Shown: positions 38,069-47,960 of the stretch, one piece after another
Layout of the letters: each line of letters opens with the position of its first letter
How positions within the stretch are numbered: the stretch's first letter is position 1
DNA from: Aeromonas tecta
GTDB taxonomy: Bacteria > Pseudomonadota > Gammaproteobacteria > Enterobacterales > Aeromonadaceae
Length of the DNA: 64,000 nucleotides
Assembly (NCBI RefSeq): GCF_000820185.1
Contig: NZ_CDCA01000011.1
Coordinates: 1-64,000 of the forward strand
Direction of reading: 5' to 3'
Notes under the pieces: model-generated
Databases searched by the model: none
The model's input: the letters and a program-made list of their open reading frames with translations, nothing else
What the model was told of the DNA's origin: nothing
Made by a program: the position numbers and the translations under genes

Positions 38069-39763
38069 TCAGCCGCGAATATGCTCGATAAAGGCATCTA
38101 TCTGCTCGCGGCCGCAGACCGGATTCATAAAGACCGCCTTCTCGCCGGCGATGTAGGAGTACTTGCCGCGCTCGTCGTATTCCGAATGCGCTACCGCCTC
38201 CACCCAGTTGGTGAAGAGCCCCACCTTGCCACGATGCTTGAACAGGTCGCGGTGATAATCGGTATTGCGTTGCAGCCGTGCCTTGTAGGCGGGATCGGCG
38301 CTGCGGGCCAGCTCGAAGGCGAACTCGGCTTCCGGATCGCTCACCCACTCAGGGTTGTAGATCTTGAAGCCCACGCTCGGCCCCTGGTTCTCCTGAGCCA
38401 CCAGTTTGACGTTGCCAAGCTGGCTCAGGCGGAAGCGGAAGTAGTTCGCGTTCTGCAGACAGTGGGCCAGCACGGTGCGATAACCCTCCACCCCCATGTA
38501 GTTGAGGGCCGCATAGGCGCCGAACAGGCCGCTCGCCCCACGGGAACACTCGATGGTGGACTGCAGATGGGTCTGGCCCTGGATGTCCCGCTCGAAGTAG
38601 GAGAAGTTTTCCGGATCGTTCTCCATCGCCTTGAGGTCATCCTGCTCTTTTATCATCACCAGGCTGGAGGTGTAGGGCACATAGCCCCACTTCTGGAAGT
38701 CGACGGTGAAGGAGTCGGCGTATTTCAACTCGGCGAAGCGTGCCACGTTGCGCTCAATCCCCGCCAGGGTGGCGGCGTTGATGGCGAGGGGGTTGGCGGC
38801 AAAGTCGTAATCCAGGAAGAAGATCATCGACCAACCGATGGCGGCATCCACGTGGATATGGGGCTTGACCGCCACCTCGAAGCGCTCGCACAGACGATCT
38901 CGCAGTTCCACCACGGGTTTGACCTGATCCACCCCGAAGGTGTCGGTGGTGCCCATGGTGAGCATGATGGTGGGGACCACGTGTTTGAGGGCAAAACAGG
39001 CGGTCAAGGTGCGTTCGAGATCCACCAGATCGATGTCGTTGTTCTCACCGACCTGGATACGAATGGTCTTGTTCTCGATATCCACCCCGAGCAGGGAGAG
39101 GTTGGTGATGTTGGAGTAGTGGCCGCCCTGGGAGTTGATGATGCGGTAATCCTGATAGTGACCGAGCCCCTTGTGCTTGGCCTCCGGCAGGCTCTTGCGA
39201 ATGCCGAGCAGATAGCCGTAGAGGTTACAAAAGGTCCCCCCCTGGGTGAAGATGCCGGTGGCGCGATGGGGATCATAGCCCGCCAGCAGGGCTATCTGGC
39301 GCACCACCTTCTTCTCGAGCTCCTCGGCCACCCCGGCGTACTCGGAGTAGACCAGGTTGGGGTTCGCGAGGATGCCCATCTGGGCGCCGTAGATGGCGGG
39401 ATCCGCCGACATGGTGATGACATTCTCGACGCTGGAGGGGTTCTCCCAGTCTTTGGAGAGGGCGCCGGCAAACAGCAGCTCCGTCATGGGCTCGCCTGGC
39501 GTGCGCATAGCCTGTGGCACCGGCATGGTTTCGCAGAGATCCGCGAGGCGGGCACGGCCATCCGGCCAGGCATTGAGGCGCGCATCCGGCGCCAGCCCGC
39601 GGGCACGAAACTCGTTGAGGGTGGCGAAGCCGGGATCACGAAACACAGGCCAGAGCTCGGGATTGCGGGAGAAGTAATGGGCCTTGACGGTGGCGAAGCG
39701 GGCGGAGAATTCGGGGGAGACGGCGTTGACGCCGTCATCTTTCAGATAAACCAGGTCACTCAT
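38069..39763 (-). CDS. Group II PLP-dependent amino-acid decarboxylase (glutamate-decarboxylase fold; possibly PanP-type aspartate 1-decarboxylase)
   Basis: 564 aa from the ATG at 39763 (MSDLVYLKDDGVNAVS); the frame stays open to 39832, and neither start has a strong Shine-Dalgarno. PLP-enzyme features: FTQGGTFCNLYG (phosphate region), HIHVDAAIGW (Asp that pairs the PLP nitrogen), and the Schiff-base Lys in SFTVDFQKWGYVPYTSS. A family of this size in Vibrio and Aeromonas is annotated as PanP, which makes beta-alanine for CoA; that assignment rests on general resemblance. Substrate cannot be proven from sequence. Confidence 0.8.
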   Translation of the reverse strand: MSDLVYLKDDGVNAVSPEFSARFATVKAHYFSRNPELWPVFRDPGFATLNEFRARGLAPDARLNAWPDGRARLADLCETMPVPQAMRTPGEPMTELLFAGALSKDWENPSSVENVITMSADPAIYGAQMGILANPNLVYSEYAGVAEELEKKVVRQIALLAGYDPHRATGIFTQGGTFCNLYGYLLGIRKSLPEAKHKGLGHYQDYRIINSQGGHYSNITNLSLLGVDIENKTIRIQVGENNDIDLVDLERTLTACFALKHVVPTIMLTMGTTDTFGVDQVKPVVELRDRLCERFEVAVKPHIHVDAAIGWSMIFFLDYDFAANPLAINAATLAGIERNVARFAELKYADSFTVDFQKWGYVPYTSSLVMIKEQDDLKAMENDPENFSYFERDIQGQTHLQSTIECSRGASGLFGAYAALNYMGVEGYRTVLAHCLQNANYFRFRLSQLGNVKLVAQENQGPSVGFKIYNPEWVSDPEAEFAFELARSADPAYKARLQRNTDYHRDLFKHRGKVGLFTNWVEAVAHSEYDERGKYSYIAGEKAVFMNPVCGREQIDAFIEHIRG

Positions 39764-39998
39764 TTTTATACCATTTAGTACTGCAGAGGTGCCCCGGTTA
39801 TACCCCTCAGGTCGCATTTGAAACAGCGACAATAACTAATGGCCTGCCCTACTTTTTATCATGATCCAGACGGGGTAAGGGCTGACCGGAAGGTCGCCGT
39901 TCTGGCCCGCTCCCGTTTCGTGATCCCGCTCCCATCCGCCGTTATGCAGCGCAGGAGCGGGTAACCCAGCGGATCTAGCACAATACCGAGCACAGCTC

Positions 39999-41015
39999 CT
40001 AGCGCAGCGCCGCTACCAGCCAGTTCTCGAGTTCAGCCAGCTCGGCCGCCTGAGTCGGGAAGTCGTGCTTGAGTTCTACGAACAGAGCTCCTACCGCCTC
40101 GGGTCGGTAAACTATCCCCGAAAGCCGCTCGGCCAGGACATCCAGCGGCGCCGGCTCCAGGCTGTCGCTGAAGATCTGCACCCGGCCGATAATCCCTTTC
40201 TCCACATCGAAGTGCAGCTCCACCCCACCCCAGCCGAAGCGCTCGTCCAGCTGATGGGCGAAGGCCGGTGCATGGCCAAAGTTCCATTCCCAACTGCGCT
40301 GGCGGGCGAAGGTCTCGGCAAAGCCGGGCAAGTCTGGCAGCTGTTCGGGGGAGATATGCTCTGGCAAGGCCCGCTCACCATAGTGGGTGAAGAAGGCCTC
40401 GCTCAGTGCCTGCACCACCTGCTCATGACTGATCCCCGGCAGCAATTCACTCAGGTTGGCGACCCGGCTGCGCACCGAGGTGATGCCCTTGGCCGCCAGC
40501 TTCTTGGGATCCGGATTGAGGTAGTTGGCGAGCCGGCTGAGATCGGCGTCCAGCAATAGAGTGCCGTGATGAAAGCCGCGATCGAGGGTCTCCCGGTAGG
40601 CAGAGCCGGACACCTTGCGATCCCCGTCCGGGGTCGCCACCAGCAGATCGTTGCGCCCCGAAGCGAAGGCCTCCACTCCGAGCCGTTTCAGGGCGTCCAG
40701 CACGATGGCGGTGGAGAGGCTCTTGTCGTAGCCCGGCTTGCCCGCCATGAAGGTGAAGCAGCTGTTGCCAAGATCGTGGAACACGGCGCCACCGCCGCTG
40801 CTGCGCCGAGCCAGAGTCACCCCATCCTCTTCCATGCGGCGGGTGTTGCACTCCTTCCAGGGATTCTGGGCGCGGCCAATCACCACCGTATTGGCGTTGC
40901 GCCACAGGAACAGCACCCGCTGGCGCGGGTCCATCTGACGGAAGATACACTCCTCCACCGCCAGGTTGAACAGGGGATCGTGAGAGTCAGAGATAAGCAG
41001 GCGCAGGGAGGGCAT
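39999..41015 (-). CDS. lplA: Lipoate-protein ligase A
   Basis: 338 aa from the ATG at 41015, the same length as E. coli LplA; a TTG at 41021 is in frame. It adenylates free lipoate and attaches it to E2/GcvH lysines. Motifs: [21 protein letters not shown] (lipoate/ATP loop), RNDLLV and the catalytic [12 protein letters not shown] region, plus [20 protein letters not shown]-terminal accessory domain completes the fold. It lies upstream of the PLP decarboxylase on the same strand with a 235-bp gap containing CCCGCTCC/GGAGCGGG inverted repeats. Confidence 0.96.
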   Translation of the reverse strand: MPSLRLLISDSHDPLFNLAVEECIFRQMDPRQRVLFLWRNANTVVIGRAQNPWKECNTRRMEEDGVTLARRSSGGGAVFHDLGNSCFTFMAGKPGYDKSLSTAIVLDALKRLGVEAFASGRNDLLVATPDGDRKVSGSAYRETLDRGFHHGTLLLDADLSRLANYLNPDPKKLAAKGITSVRSRVANLSELLPGISHEQVVQALSEAFFTHYGERALPEHISPEQLPDLPGFAETFARQRSWEWNFGHAPAFAHQLDERFGWGGVELHFDVEKGIIGRVQIFSDSLEPAPLDVLAERLSGIVYRPEAVGALFVELKHDFPTQAAELAELENWLVAALR

Positions 41016-41108
41016 GGGCAAGCCTTGTCAAAGCAATGGGGTTCCGATATTACCATCTTCCGCCGCGGGATGGGTTTTCGCCCCCACACAGGATTCACTC
41101 ACCCTATC

Positions 41109-41543
41109 TCAAGGCTGGGCGCCTTGGCGCAATATGGGCCATGCCTTGTCGACCAGCAGGACGCCGGCCACCATGGCGGCCACGAACAGCCAGATCAGGG
41201 GCTGGCCGCCACTGACAAGGCTCAGGGCCGGGCCCGGGCAGATCCCGGCCATGCCCCAGCCGATGCCGAACAGCGCGGCACCGCCGAGCAAGCGTCTATC
41301 TAATCGCTGGGACTGGGCTGGCGGATAAGGTTCCCCTAACAGGCTCTGGCGATGGGGCCGCACTAGGTAGAAATATCCCGGCATAAACACCAGCAGTGCG
41401 CCTCCCATCACGAAGGCGAGGCTGGGATCCCAGGCTCCCGTCACATCGAGAAAGCCCAGCACCCTGGCGGGATCCACCATACCGGAGATAGCGAGACCGA
41501 GCCCGAACAGCAGGCCGGATAACAGGCTGATAAGCAGTTGCAT
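41109..41543 (-). CDS. YeeE/YedE family half-transporter, second gene (PmpB-like)
   Basis: 144 aa, starting MQLLISLLSGLLFGLGLAISG at 41543 with AGGGAG upstream. It has about four hydrophobic helices and the family motif ISGMVDPARVLGFLD, with a conserved Cys in GMAGICPGPALS. YeeE/YedE proteins import thiosulfate or related sulfur species; two half-size members together equal one full-length YeeE. The partner gene lies 11 bp upstream. Confidence 0.85.
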   Translation of the reverse strand: MQLLISLLSGLLFGLGLAISGMVDPARVLGFLDVTGAWDPSLAFVMGGALLVFMPGYFYLVRPHRQSLLGEPYPPAQSQRLDRRLLGGAALFGIGWGMAGICPGPALSLVSGGQPLIWLFVAAMVAGVLLVDKAWPILRQGAQP

Positions 41544-41554
41544 GATGGCTCCCT

Positions 41555-41968
41555 TCACAGCAGGTGGTGGCTGACAAACACGGTGAGTACCGCGGTGGCC
41601 ATAAAAGTACAGGTGGCAACCAGAGAGCGGCGCGACAGTCGTCCCACCCCGCAGATGCCGTGGCCGCTGGTGCAGCCGTTGCCAAGACGGGTTCCTATCC
41701 CTACCAGCAGCCCTGCCACCATCACCCAGGGCCAGGGGGGCAGCACCGCCAGGATCGGCAGGCTTGCCCAACCGAGACTAAATGCCAGCAGACTGCCCAT
41801 CCCCAGTCCCAGCAGGAACAGCCAGCGCCAGGCATCTTTGTGTTGCAGGGCACCGCCCAAGATGCCGCTGATCCCGGCGACCCGGCCGTTGAACAGCATC
41901 AGCAGCAGGGCAGAGAGCCCGACCAGCATGCCGCCCCCCAGGGCAAACAGCCATTGGCTTTCAAACAT
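41555..41968 (-). CDS. YeeE/YedE family half-transporter, first gene (PmpA-like)
   Basis: 137 aa with four hydrophobic helices and the family signature [20 protein letters not shown], whose Cys is thought to relay sulfur through the channel. GAGGAA precedes the ATG. It is operonic with the second half-gene. Sulfur-compound import is family knowledge; the exact species is not known. Two ATTAGCAA repeats upstream may bind its regulator. Confidence 0.85.
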   Translation of the reverse strand: MFESQWLFALGGGMLVGLSALLLMLFNGRVAGISGILGGALQHKDAWRWLFLLGLGMGSLLAFSLGWASLPILAVLPPWPWVMVAGLLVGIGTRLGNGCTSGHGICGVGRLSRRSLVATCTFMATAVLTVFVSHHLL

Positions 41969-41995
41969 AGCGATTCCTCACGGGATGGGACCTTA

Positions 41996-42056
41996 CATTA
42001 GCAACTTCTTATGTTCGTTCATTCTACGATCCCACTAAACATTAGCAATCCCTAAT
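41996..42056 (-). promoter_or_regulatory. Candidate operator repeats upstream of the YeeE/YedE pair
   Basis: CATTAGCAA occurs at 41996-42004 and again at 42040-42048, 44 bp apart (about four helical turns). The second copy opens a dyad ATTAG-N6-CTAAT (42041-42056). Repeats of this type ahead of sulfur-import genes are compatible with an ArsR-type sulfide/persulfide sensor, but no such regulator is adjacent. Confidence 0.45.
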
Positions 42057-42438
42057 TTATGATATTCACCACAATCGGAAGGCTCAGATGATGAGGCGAT
42101 CTGCCGCGGCGGGCCTTGCCAACGAACTTGTATCCGGATGTTACGAACAGAGGAGAAGGCTTTACCTTGGCGGCGGGGATGGGTACCATTTGGCCGTTAA
42201 TCAACAGCGGAGACCATCAGTGGGCAATTCATCAAGTGACAGTTGCAGGCCGACCCAGCGCGTCGGCACTCAGGTCGCGAGATAGCCGCAGGTCTTCCTC
42301 TGCCGCACTCTCGCAAACCTGCGAGAAGCGGAAATCCACTCCCCTCTTCTCTCTTTTTACACTTGACGTCAGGTGACGCCGCTCAATAACGGCGGACATC
42401 TTGCCTGCATAGTTTCTGCTTCCCACAAGGAGGCTGCT
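42057..42438. other. Intergenic region between the YeeE pair and the ACT-like gene
   Basis: About 380 bp holding divergent promoters. A 7-bp hairpin TCTCGCA-AACC-TGCGAGA lies at 42309-42326, followed by a pyrimidine-rich stretch with TTTTT near 42355, which could be a leader structure for the downstream plus-strand genes. Short frames from 42088 and 42116 have no recognisable product. Confidence 0.4.
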
Positions 42439-42813
42439 ATGCGCTTTGTTTCAACTTTGTCTGTATCGACACATGCCCACCCTCTGCGGAGCTGGTTTGG
42501 CCGTGGCGTGTTGCCACGCTGGTTGCGGGGCAGAGCCCAGCGTCACCACTATCGCCTGCAGATCCGTTGTCTGGATCGCGCCGACATGGAGCAGGTACTG
42601 GGCATGGTGGCTCATACCCTGCAACCGGCCGGGCTCAGCCCGCGCCAGTCCATAAGGCCAGGCCGGCACGGGGGGCGGGAGCTGGTGCTCAACCTGCTCT
42701 GCACCCCGCCCCAGCGTCGCTATCTGGTGCAGTTCGTGCATCAGGTCGGCGCAGACCACCCCGTGCGTTGGGAGCTGCGGCCGCGACGCGATGAGCAGTC
42801 AGTGCTCGATTAA
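42439..42813 (+). CDS. Small stand-alone protein resembling the MgtC C-terminal (ACT-like) domain
   Basis: 124 aa from the ATG at 42439 (AAGGAGG upstream). After a basic N-terminus the protein has a strand-helix-strand pattern (HHYRLQIRCLDRADMEQVLGMVAHTL...GRELVLNLLCTPPQRRYLVQFVHQVG, broken over residues 40-115), similar in layout to the soluble ACT-like domain at the end of MgtC proteins. No membrane segment is present. The next gene on the same strand, 216 bp on, is an MgtC/SapB protein. A partner or regulatory role is inferred. Confidence 0.6.
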   Translation: MRFVSTLSVSTHAHPLRSWFGRGVLPRWLRGRAQRHHYRLQIRCLDRADMEQVLGMVAHTLQPAGLSPRQSIRPGRHGGRELVLNLLCTPPQRRYLVQFVHQVGADHPVRWELRPRRDEQSVLD

Positions 42814-43029
42814 GTCGGCGGAGCCAACGAGGTTGGCCCCGCTCACTCTGTCCCTTACACTTGTTCGCCGCTCAGTGGGAGCCTGAGCGCAAGGCGCGGT
42901 TCGACGTGTGCTCATATTGATTTCCAGCGATGACCTTCACCCCTTTTTGCACGTCATTCATCAACGCATCCAGCAAGATGTTCCATCTTCTGTTCTCGAA
43001 GGTCATCACGCAGCCATAAGGAGTACGCC

Positions 43030-43758
43030 ATGAGAATGTGGCAACAAATAGACATGCTTTCCCTGCTCGACACCCTGGCCAGCCTGCTGCTGGCCTTCGT
43101 GTTGGGCAGCCTGGTGGGGTTGGAGCGCCAGTATCGCCAGCGCACCGCCGGCCTTCGCACCAACGTGCTGGTCGCCGTGGGCGCGGCCCTGTTCGTCAAC
43201 CTGGCCCAGCGCATCTATGACCTGCACGGTGGCACCTACGGGGTGGTCCATGTGGTGGCCTATATCGTCTCCGGCATCGGCTTTCTCGGCGCCGGTGTCA
43301 TCATGCGGGAATCCGGCAACATCCGCGGCATCAACACCGCCGCAACCCTGTGGGGTGTCGCGGCCGTCGGCGCGGCCAGCGGGGCCGGCCTCGCCATGGA
43401 AGCCATCCTCGGCGCCCTGTTCGTGCTGGCCGCTAACACTCTGCTTCGCCCCCTGGTCAATCAGATCAACCGTCATCCGGTGGACAATACCGATACCGAG
43501 GTGACCTACAAGGTCACCGCCCTCATCCGCCGCACCCACCAGAAGGAGATGCTGCCCTGGCTGGAGAAGATGCTGGAGCAGGCCAACTACCCCTTGAGCG
43601 AGCTCGATATCGAGCCGTTCGGGGAACATGATCTGGAGATCTCGGCGGTGCTGCTCGCCACCTCCATCGACGGTGATGAACTGGATGCCCTGATGAAGAC
43701 CCTCGGCGAACACCCCCGTATCAAGCAGATCTTCTGGCGCACCAGCACCATGGATTGA
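43030..43758 (+). CDS. MgtC/SapB family membrane protein
   Basis: 242 aa from the ATG at 43030 (AAGGAG upstream). Four to five N-terminal helices carry family motifs GSLVGLERQYRQRTAGLRTNVLV, SGIGFLGAGVIM and GINTAATLWG. The C-terminal ~85 residues form a soluble domain (VTYKVTALIRRTHQKEMLPWLEKML). MgtC supports growth at low Mg2+ and virulence in Salmonella by acting on the F-type ATPase and other proteins; E. coli YhiD is a relative. It is probably co-transcribed with the ACT-like gene. Confidence 0.88.
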   Translation: MRMWQQIDMLSLLDTLASLLLAFVLGSLVGLERQYRQRTAGLRTNVLVAVGAALFVNLAQRIYDLHGGTYGVVHVVAYIVSGIGFLGAGVIMRESGNIRGINTAATLWGVAAVGAASGAGLAMEAILGALFVLAANTLLRPLVNQINRHPVDNTDTEVTYKVTALIRRTHQKEMLPWLEKMLEQANYPLSELDIEPFGEHDLEISAVLLATSIDGDELDALMKTLGEHPRIKQIFWRTSTMD

Positions 43759-43811
43759 AGAGTGGGAACCCGCAGGCTGTCGGATGAGGATCCCAGCGCC
43801 CAGCAGATAAA

Positions 43812-43841
43812 AAGAAAGCCGGCCCTGGGGCCGGCTTTCTT
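43812..43841. terminator. Bidirectional terminator between the MgtC-like gene and dnaJ
   Basis: 13-bp stem AAGAAAGCCGGCC / GGCCGGCTTTCTT with a 4-nt loop, A-rich on the left and T-containing on the right, between convergent genes. Confidence 0.9.
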
Positions 43842-43864
43842 GCATCACGCGGATTGCGCTTCGC

Positions 43865-45007
43865 TTATTTGGTCAGATCGTCGAAGAAGCGTTTCACCCC
43901 TTCGAAGAAACCTTCCGATTTTGGCTTGTGGGTCTTGGCGGCGGCGCCGCTGAAAGACTCGTCCAGCTGGCGCAGCAGATCTTTCTGGGTCTCGGTCAGC
44001 TTGACCGGCGTCTCGATCACCACCTTGCACATCAGATCGCCAACCTGGCCGGAGCGCACGGACTTGACGCCCTTGCCCCGCAGACGGAACAGCTTGCCGG
44101 TCTGGGTTTCCGGGGTGACCTTGAGCTTGACCCGGCCATCCAGGGTCGGCACTTCAATCTCGCCGCCAAGGGCCGCGGTGGTGAAGCTGATGGGCACTTC
44201 GCAGTAGAGATCGTTGCCATCACGCACGAAGATTTCGTGCTCCTTGACGTGGACCTGTACGTACAGATCCCCTGCCGATGCGCCCGCTTCCCCCGCTTCC
44301 CCTTCACCGGAGAGACGGATACGGTCGCCGGTATCGACCCCGGCCGGGATCTTGACCGACAGGGTCTTGGTCTTCTGGTAGCGGCCTTCACCGTGGCACT
44401 TGCGGCACGGATCCTTGATGATCTTGCCGCGGCCATGACAGTGCGGACAGGCTTGCTGCACCGCGAAGAAGCCCTGGCGCATCTGCACCTGGCCTGCGCC
44501 GTGGCAGGTCGGACAGGTATGGGCGGAGCTCCCGGTGTGGGCACCGGAGCCGTTGCAGACCTCGCAGTGGACCTGAGTCGGGATCTTGATCTCCTTGGAG
44601 ACCCCGCGCACCGCCTCTTCCAGCGTCAACTCCATGTTGTAACGCAGATCCGAGCCCCGGGCCGGGCCACGACGACCACCGCCACTGCGGCCACCAAAGA
44701 TGTCGCCAAAGATATCGCCGAACGCATCACCAAAGTCGGCACCGCCGCCAAAGCCACCGTGGCCACCGCCACCCTGGCTCTGATCCACCCCGGCATGACC
44801 GTACTGGTCATAGCGGGCGCGCAGGTTCTCGTCGGTCAATACCTCGTAGGCTTCCTTGACCTCTTTGAACTTCTCTTCCGAGGCGGCATCCCCCTGGTTA
44901 CGGTCGGGGTGATACTTCATCGCCAGACGCTTATACGCCTTCTTGATCTCGCGCTCATCGGCACCTTTCGATACCCCAAGCACTTCGTAGAAATCGCGCT
45001 TCGACAT
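43865..45007 (-). CDS. dnaJ: Chaperone protein DnaJ
   Basis: 380 aa from the ATG at 45007 ([16 protein letters not shown]); the ATG at 45013 sits too close to the AGGA Shine-Dalgarno. Order: J-domain with HPD (YHPDRNQGD); Gly/Phe-rich linker; four CxxCxGxG zinc repeats ([32 protein letters not shown]); and substrate-binding C-domains. It stimulates DnaK ATPase and delivers unfolded clients. A 113-bp spacer with two hairpins separates it from dnaK. Confidence 0.97.
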   Translation of the reverse strand: MSKRDFYEVLGVSKGADEREIKKAYKRLAMKYHPDRNQGDAASEEKFKEVKEAYEVLTDENLRARYDQYGHAGVDQSQGGGGHGGFGGGADFGDAFGDIFGDIFGGRSGGGRRGPARGSDLRYNMELTLEEAVRGVSKEIKIPTQVHCEVCNGSGAHTGSSAHTCPTCHGAGQVQMRQGFFAVQQACPHCHGRGKIIKDPCRKCHGEGRYQKTKTLSVKIPAGVDTGDRIRLSGEGEAGEAGASAGDLYVQVHVKEHEIFVRDGNDLYCEVPISFTTAALGGEIEVPTLDGRVKLKVTPETQTGKLFRLRGKGVKSVRSGQVGDLMCKVVIETPVKLTETQKDLLRQLDESFSGAAAKTHKPKSEGFFEGVKRFFDDLTK

Positions 45008-45040
45008 ACTCATCCTGTTGCTATATCAGCAGTTACGCAG

Positions 45041-45066
45041 ACGGGCGTTGGTTACCCAACGCCCGT
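45041..45066 (-). promoter_or_regulatory. Strong hairpin in the dnaK-dnaJ spacer (dnaJ-proximal)
   Basis: Perfect 11-bp stem ACGGGCGTTGG / CCAACGCCCGT with loop TTAC, without a following T-run on the minus strand. It may be an mRNA stability element or partial attenuator that sets the dnaK:dnaJ ratio. Confidence 0.6.
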
Positions 45067-45087
45067 GAAATCATTGACCAAGCCGAT

Positions 45088-45107
45088 GGGCAGCGCGAAC
45101 GCTGCCC
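45088..45107 (-). promoter_or_regulatory. Second hairpin in the dnaK-dnaJ spacer (dnaK-proximal)
   Basis: Perfect 8-bp stem GGGCAGCG / CGCTGCCC with a 4-nt loop that reads UUCG in the minus-strand RNA. It lies 14 nt after the dnaK stop and could protect the dnaK mRNA 3' end. Confidence 0.6.
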
Positions 45108-45120
45108 GGTTGGGTACGGC

Positions 45121-47043
45121 TTATTTTTTGTCGTCTTTCACTTCTTCGAACTCGGCATCGACCACGTCGTCTTCGCCCTTGGCGGAAGAAGTCTGACCGG
45201 CATCAGCGGCGCCTGCTTGACCCTGAGCCTGCTGCTGAGCAATCTCCATCAGCTTCTGGGACGCTTCCAGCAGAGCCTGCTGCTTGGCCTCGATGGCGGC
45301 CTTGTCGTCACCCTTGAGGGCGCTTTCCAGCTCGGACATCGCGGTCTCGATCTTGGTCTTCTCGTCGGCAGGCAGGGCGTCACCGGCTTCGGCGACTTGC
45401 TTGCGGACAGAGTGGACCAGACCGTCAGCCTGGTTGCGGGTCTGCACCAGCTCTTCAAACTTCTTGTCTTCGGCCGCGTTGGCTTCCGCCTCGCGTACCA
45501 TGCGTTCGATCTCCTCGTCAGACAGACCGGAAGAAGCCTGGATGGTGATCTTCTGCTCCTTGTTGGTCTCCTTGTCTTTGGCGGAGACGTGCAGAATACC
45601 ATTCGCATCGATATCGAAGGTCACTTCGATCTGCGGCAGACCGCGCTGCGCCGGACGGATGCCTTCCAGGTTGAACTGGCCCAGGGACTTGTTGTCGCTG
45701 GCGCGCTTGCGCTCACCCTGCAGCACGTGAATGGTCACGGCAGACTGGTTGTCTTCGGCGGTGGAGAACACCTGGGACTTCTTGGTCGGAATAGTGGTGT
45801 TCTTCTCGATCAGCGCAGTCATCACGCTACCCATGGTTTCGATACCCAGGGAAAGCGGGGTCACGTCCAGCAGCAGTACGTCGGTCTTCTCACCGGACAG
45901 TACGGCGCCCTGGATAGCAGCACCCATGGCCACGGCTTCGTCCGGGTTGACGTCTTTGCGCGGTTCTTTGCCGAAGAAGTCAGCCACGGTCTTCTGAACC
46001 AGCGGCATACGGGTCTGACCACCCACCAGGATGACGTCGTCGATCTCGCCAACGGCCAGACCGGAGTCTTTCAGGGCGACACGAACCGGCTCCAGGGAGT
46101 CTTTCACCATGTCTTCCACCAGGGATTCCAGCTTGGCGCGGGTCACCTTGATGTTCATGTGTTTCGGACCGGTGGCATCTGCGGTGATGTACGGCAGGTT
46201 CACGTCGGTCTGCTGAGCGGAAGAGAGCTCAATCTTGGCTTTCTCGGCGGCATCTTTCAGACGCTGCAGGGCCAGCTGGTCGTTGCGCAGGTCGATGCCC
46301 TGCTCACGCTTGAACTCGTCAACCAAGTAGTTGATGACACGGTTGTCGAAGTCTTCACCACCCAGGTGGGTGTTACCGTTAGTTGCCAGTACTTCGAAGG
46401 TGGTTTCACCTTCCACTTCGTCGATCTCGATGATGGAGATATCGAAGGTACCGCCACCCAGGTCATAGACCGCAACCTTGCGCTCACCCTTGACCTTGTT
46501 CACGCCGTAGGCGAAAGCTGCGGCGGTCGGCTCGTTGATGATGCGCTTGACGTCCAGACCGGCGATGCGACCGGCATCCTTGGTAGCCTGACGCTGGGCG
46601 TCGTTGAAGTAGGCCGGTACAGTGATAACCGCTTCGGTCACCGGCTCGCCCAGGTAATCCTCGGCGGTCTTCTTCATTTTCTTCAGCACTTCGGCAGAGA
46701 TCTGCGGCGGTGCCATTTTCTTGCCTTTCACTTCGACCCAGGCGTCACCATTGTCAGCCTTAGCGATGGCATACGGCATGATCTTCAGATCACGCTGTAC
46801 TTCTTCATCTTCGAAACGACGGCCGATCAGACGCTTGATTGCAAACAGCGTGTTCTTCGGGTTGGTGATAGCCTGACGCTTAGCCGGCTGACCAACCAGG
46901 ATTTCGCCGTCATCGGCATAGGCAATGATGGACGGAGTAGTACGGTCGCCTTCCGCGTTCTCGATCACGCGAGCATTATCGCCATCCAGAATAGCGACAC
47001 AGGAGTTGGTAGTACCCAGGTCAATACCGATGATTTTACCCAT
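45121..47043 (-). CDS. dnaK: Molecular chaperone DnaK (Hsp70)
   Basis: 640 aa from the ATG at 47043 ([18 protein letters not shown]), with GGAG upstream; the longer frame to 47058 is not used. ATPase-domain motifs [19 protein letters not shown] and [10 protein letters not shown] are followed by the linker [14 protein letters not shown], the substrate domain and the acidic EEVKDDKK tail. It folds and disaggregates client proteins with DnaJ and GrpE and controls sigma-32. Its own sigma-32 promoter lies about 160 bp upstream. Confidence 0.98.
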   Translation of the reverse strand: MGKIIGIDLGTTNSCVAILDGDNARVIENAEGDRTTPSIIAYADDGEILVGQPAKRQAITNPKNTLFAIKRLIGRRFEDEEVQRDLKIMPYAIAKADNGDAWVEVKGKKMAPPQISAEVLKKMKKTAEDYLGEPVTEAVITVPAYFNDAQRQATKDAGRIAGLDVKRIINEPTAAAFAYGVNKVKGERKVAVYDLGGGTFDISIIEIDEVEGETTFEVLATNGNTHLGGEDFDNRVINYLVDEFKREQGIDLRNDQLALQRLKDAAEKAKIELSSAQQTDVNLPYITADATGPKHMNIKVTRAKLESLVEDMVKDSLEPVRVALKDSGLAVGEIDDVILVGGQTRMPLVQKTVADFFGKEPRKDVNPDEAVAMGAAIQGAVLSGEKTDVLLLDVTPLSLGIETMGSVMTALIEKNTTIPTKKSQVFSTAEDNQSAVTIHVLQGERKRASDNKSLGQFNLEGIRPAQRGLPQIEVTFDIDANGILHVSAKDKETNKEQKITIQASSGLSDEEIERMVREAEANAAEDKKFEELVQTRNQADGLVHSVRKQVAEAGDALPADEKTKIETAMSELESALKGDDKAAIEAKQQALLEASQKLMEIAQQQAQGQAGAADAGQTSSAKGEDDVVDAEFEEVKDDKK

Positions 47044-47201
47044 TTGACGAATCTCCAAATACTTTGAATAAACTGGCGAGGTGCTCGCCTTAATACGTTA
47101 ACGGCTAGGTGGGGCCTGCCACTGTGGCTTTCAAGCTCCCGGCATCAATTTCTTGTCACTGTGAAGTGCAATCGGAGTGTGCCGCCGTGGCCTTGCCACC
47201 T

Positions 47202-47229
47202 ATATGGGGTCGTAAGCGCGCGCTTCAAG
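47202..47229 (-). promoter_or_regulatory. Consensus sigma-32 heat-shock promoter of dnaK
   Basis: On the minus strand: CTTGAA (-35, 47229-47224), a 14-bp spacer, then CCCCATAT (-10, 47209-47202). This matches the sigma-32 consensus CTTGAA-N13-15-CCCCATnT completely. Confidence 0.93.
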
Positions 47230-47306
47230 CCCCGCATATAAAAAACCGTACCAACTGTGTCGACGGCGGCGATCTTTCAGCCTATTTGCCACCGACACCA
47301 ATAAAA

Positions 47307-47326
47307 AGCCCGCCGAGCGGCGGGCT
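47307..47326 (-). terminator. Terminator of grpE
   Basis: 8-bp stem AGCCCGCC / GGCGGGCT with a 4-nt loop. On the minus strand it is followed by TTTTAT, 16 bp after the grpE stop and before the dnaK promoter. Confidence 0.9.
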
Positions 47327-47342
47327 CTATAGGGGATGAGTC

Positions 47343-47918
47343 TCAGGCAGGTGCCTTGGAGACCATCACCATGGCCGGGCGGATGACCCGACCGTTGAGC
47401 TCGTAGCCCTTCTGCATCACGGCGATGACGGTGTTCGGCGCCAGCTCGGCGTTTTCAACCATGCTCATCGCCTGATGGGCATTGGGATCAAACGGCTGGT
47501 TCTGCGGATCCAGCGCCACCAGACCGAACTTGGCCACCCCGCCTTGCATGGCTTTGAGGGTCAGTTCCACCCCTTCGATCATGGGCTTGAGGGTCTCGTT
47601 CTCTTTGTCGGCGAGTTCGATGGCACGTTCCAGGTTGTCCAGCACCGGCAACAGCTCGGCGGCAAACTTCTCCAGCGCGAACTTGTGCGCCTTCTCCACG
47701 TCCTGAGCGGCGCGGCGACGCAGGTTTTCCATCTCGGCGACGGCACGCACGGCGCGCTCACGCTCGTCGGCAGCCGCTTGTTGCGCCGCCTCCAACTGGG
47801 CTTCCAGTTCGGCAATGCGGGACTGCTCGGCTGTCACTTCACTGTCTACATCGGTCGGCTCGACTGGCTGGGCTTCTACTTGCTCCATCGCTTCAACCTT
47901 TTGTTCTTCGTGGTTCAT
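47343..47918 (-). CDS. grpE: Nucleotide exchange factor GrpE
   Basis: 191 aa. It has an acidic, disordered N-terminus, a long coiled coil (about residues 30-90, [20 protein letters not shown]...[21 protein letters not shown]) and a beta-domain with the signature [44 protein letters not shown], broken here over residues 143-188. It releases ADP from DnaK. GGAG precedes the ATG. It has its own terminator and promoter, so it is adjacent to but not obligately co-transcribed with dnaK. Confidence 0.97.
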   Translation of the reverse strand: MNHEEQKVEAMEQVEAQPVEPTDVDSEVTAEQSRIAELEAQLEAAQQAAADERERAVRAVAEMENLRRRAAQDVEKAHKFALEKFAAELLPVLDNLERAIELADKENETLKPMIEGVELTLKAMQGGVAKFGLVALDPQNQPFDPNAHQAMSMVENAELAPNTVIAVMQKGYELNGRVIRPAMVMVSKAPA

Positions 47919-47960
47919 GACATCTCCAATATTCAGGGGTTACTTCGATCAATGCCGCTA

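Noticed and set aside
38054-39778. A 574-codon plus-strand frame
   Set aside because: Antisense to the PLP decarboxylase, which has complete catalytic motifs.
42088-42376. Two short overlapping plus-strand frames (from 42088 and 42116)
   Set aside because: A GGAAGG precedes the first, but neither product resembles a protein family and the region more likely holds promoters.
45217-47067. A 616-codon plus-strand frame
   Set aside because: Antisense to dnaK, with no recognisable domain and no start signal.
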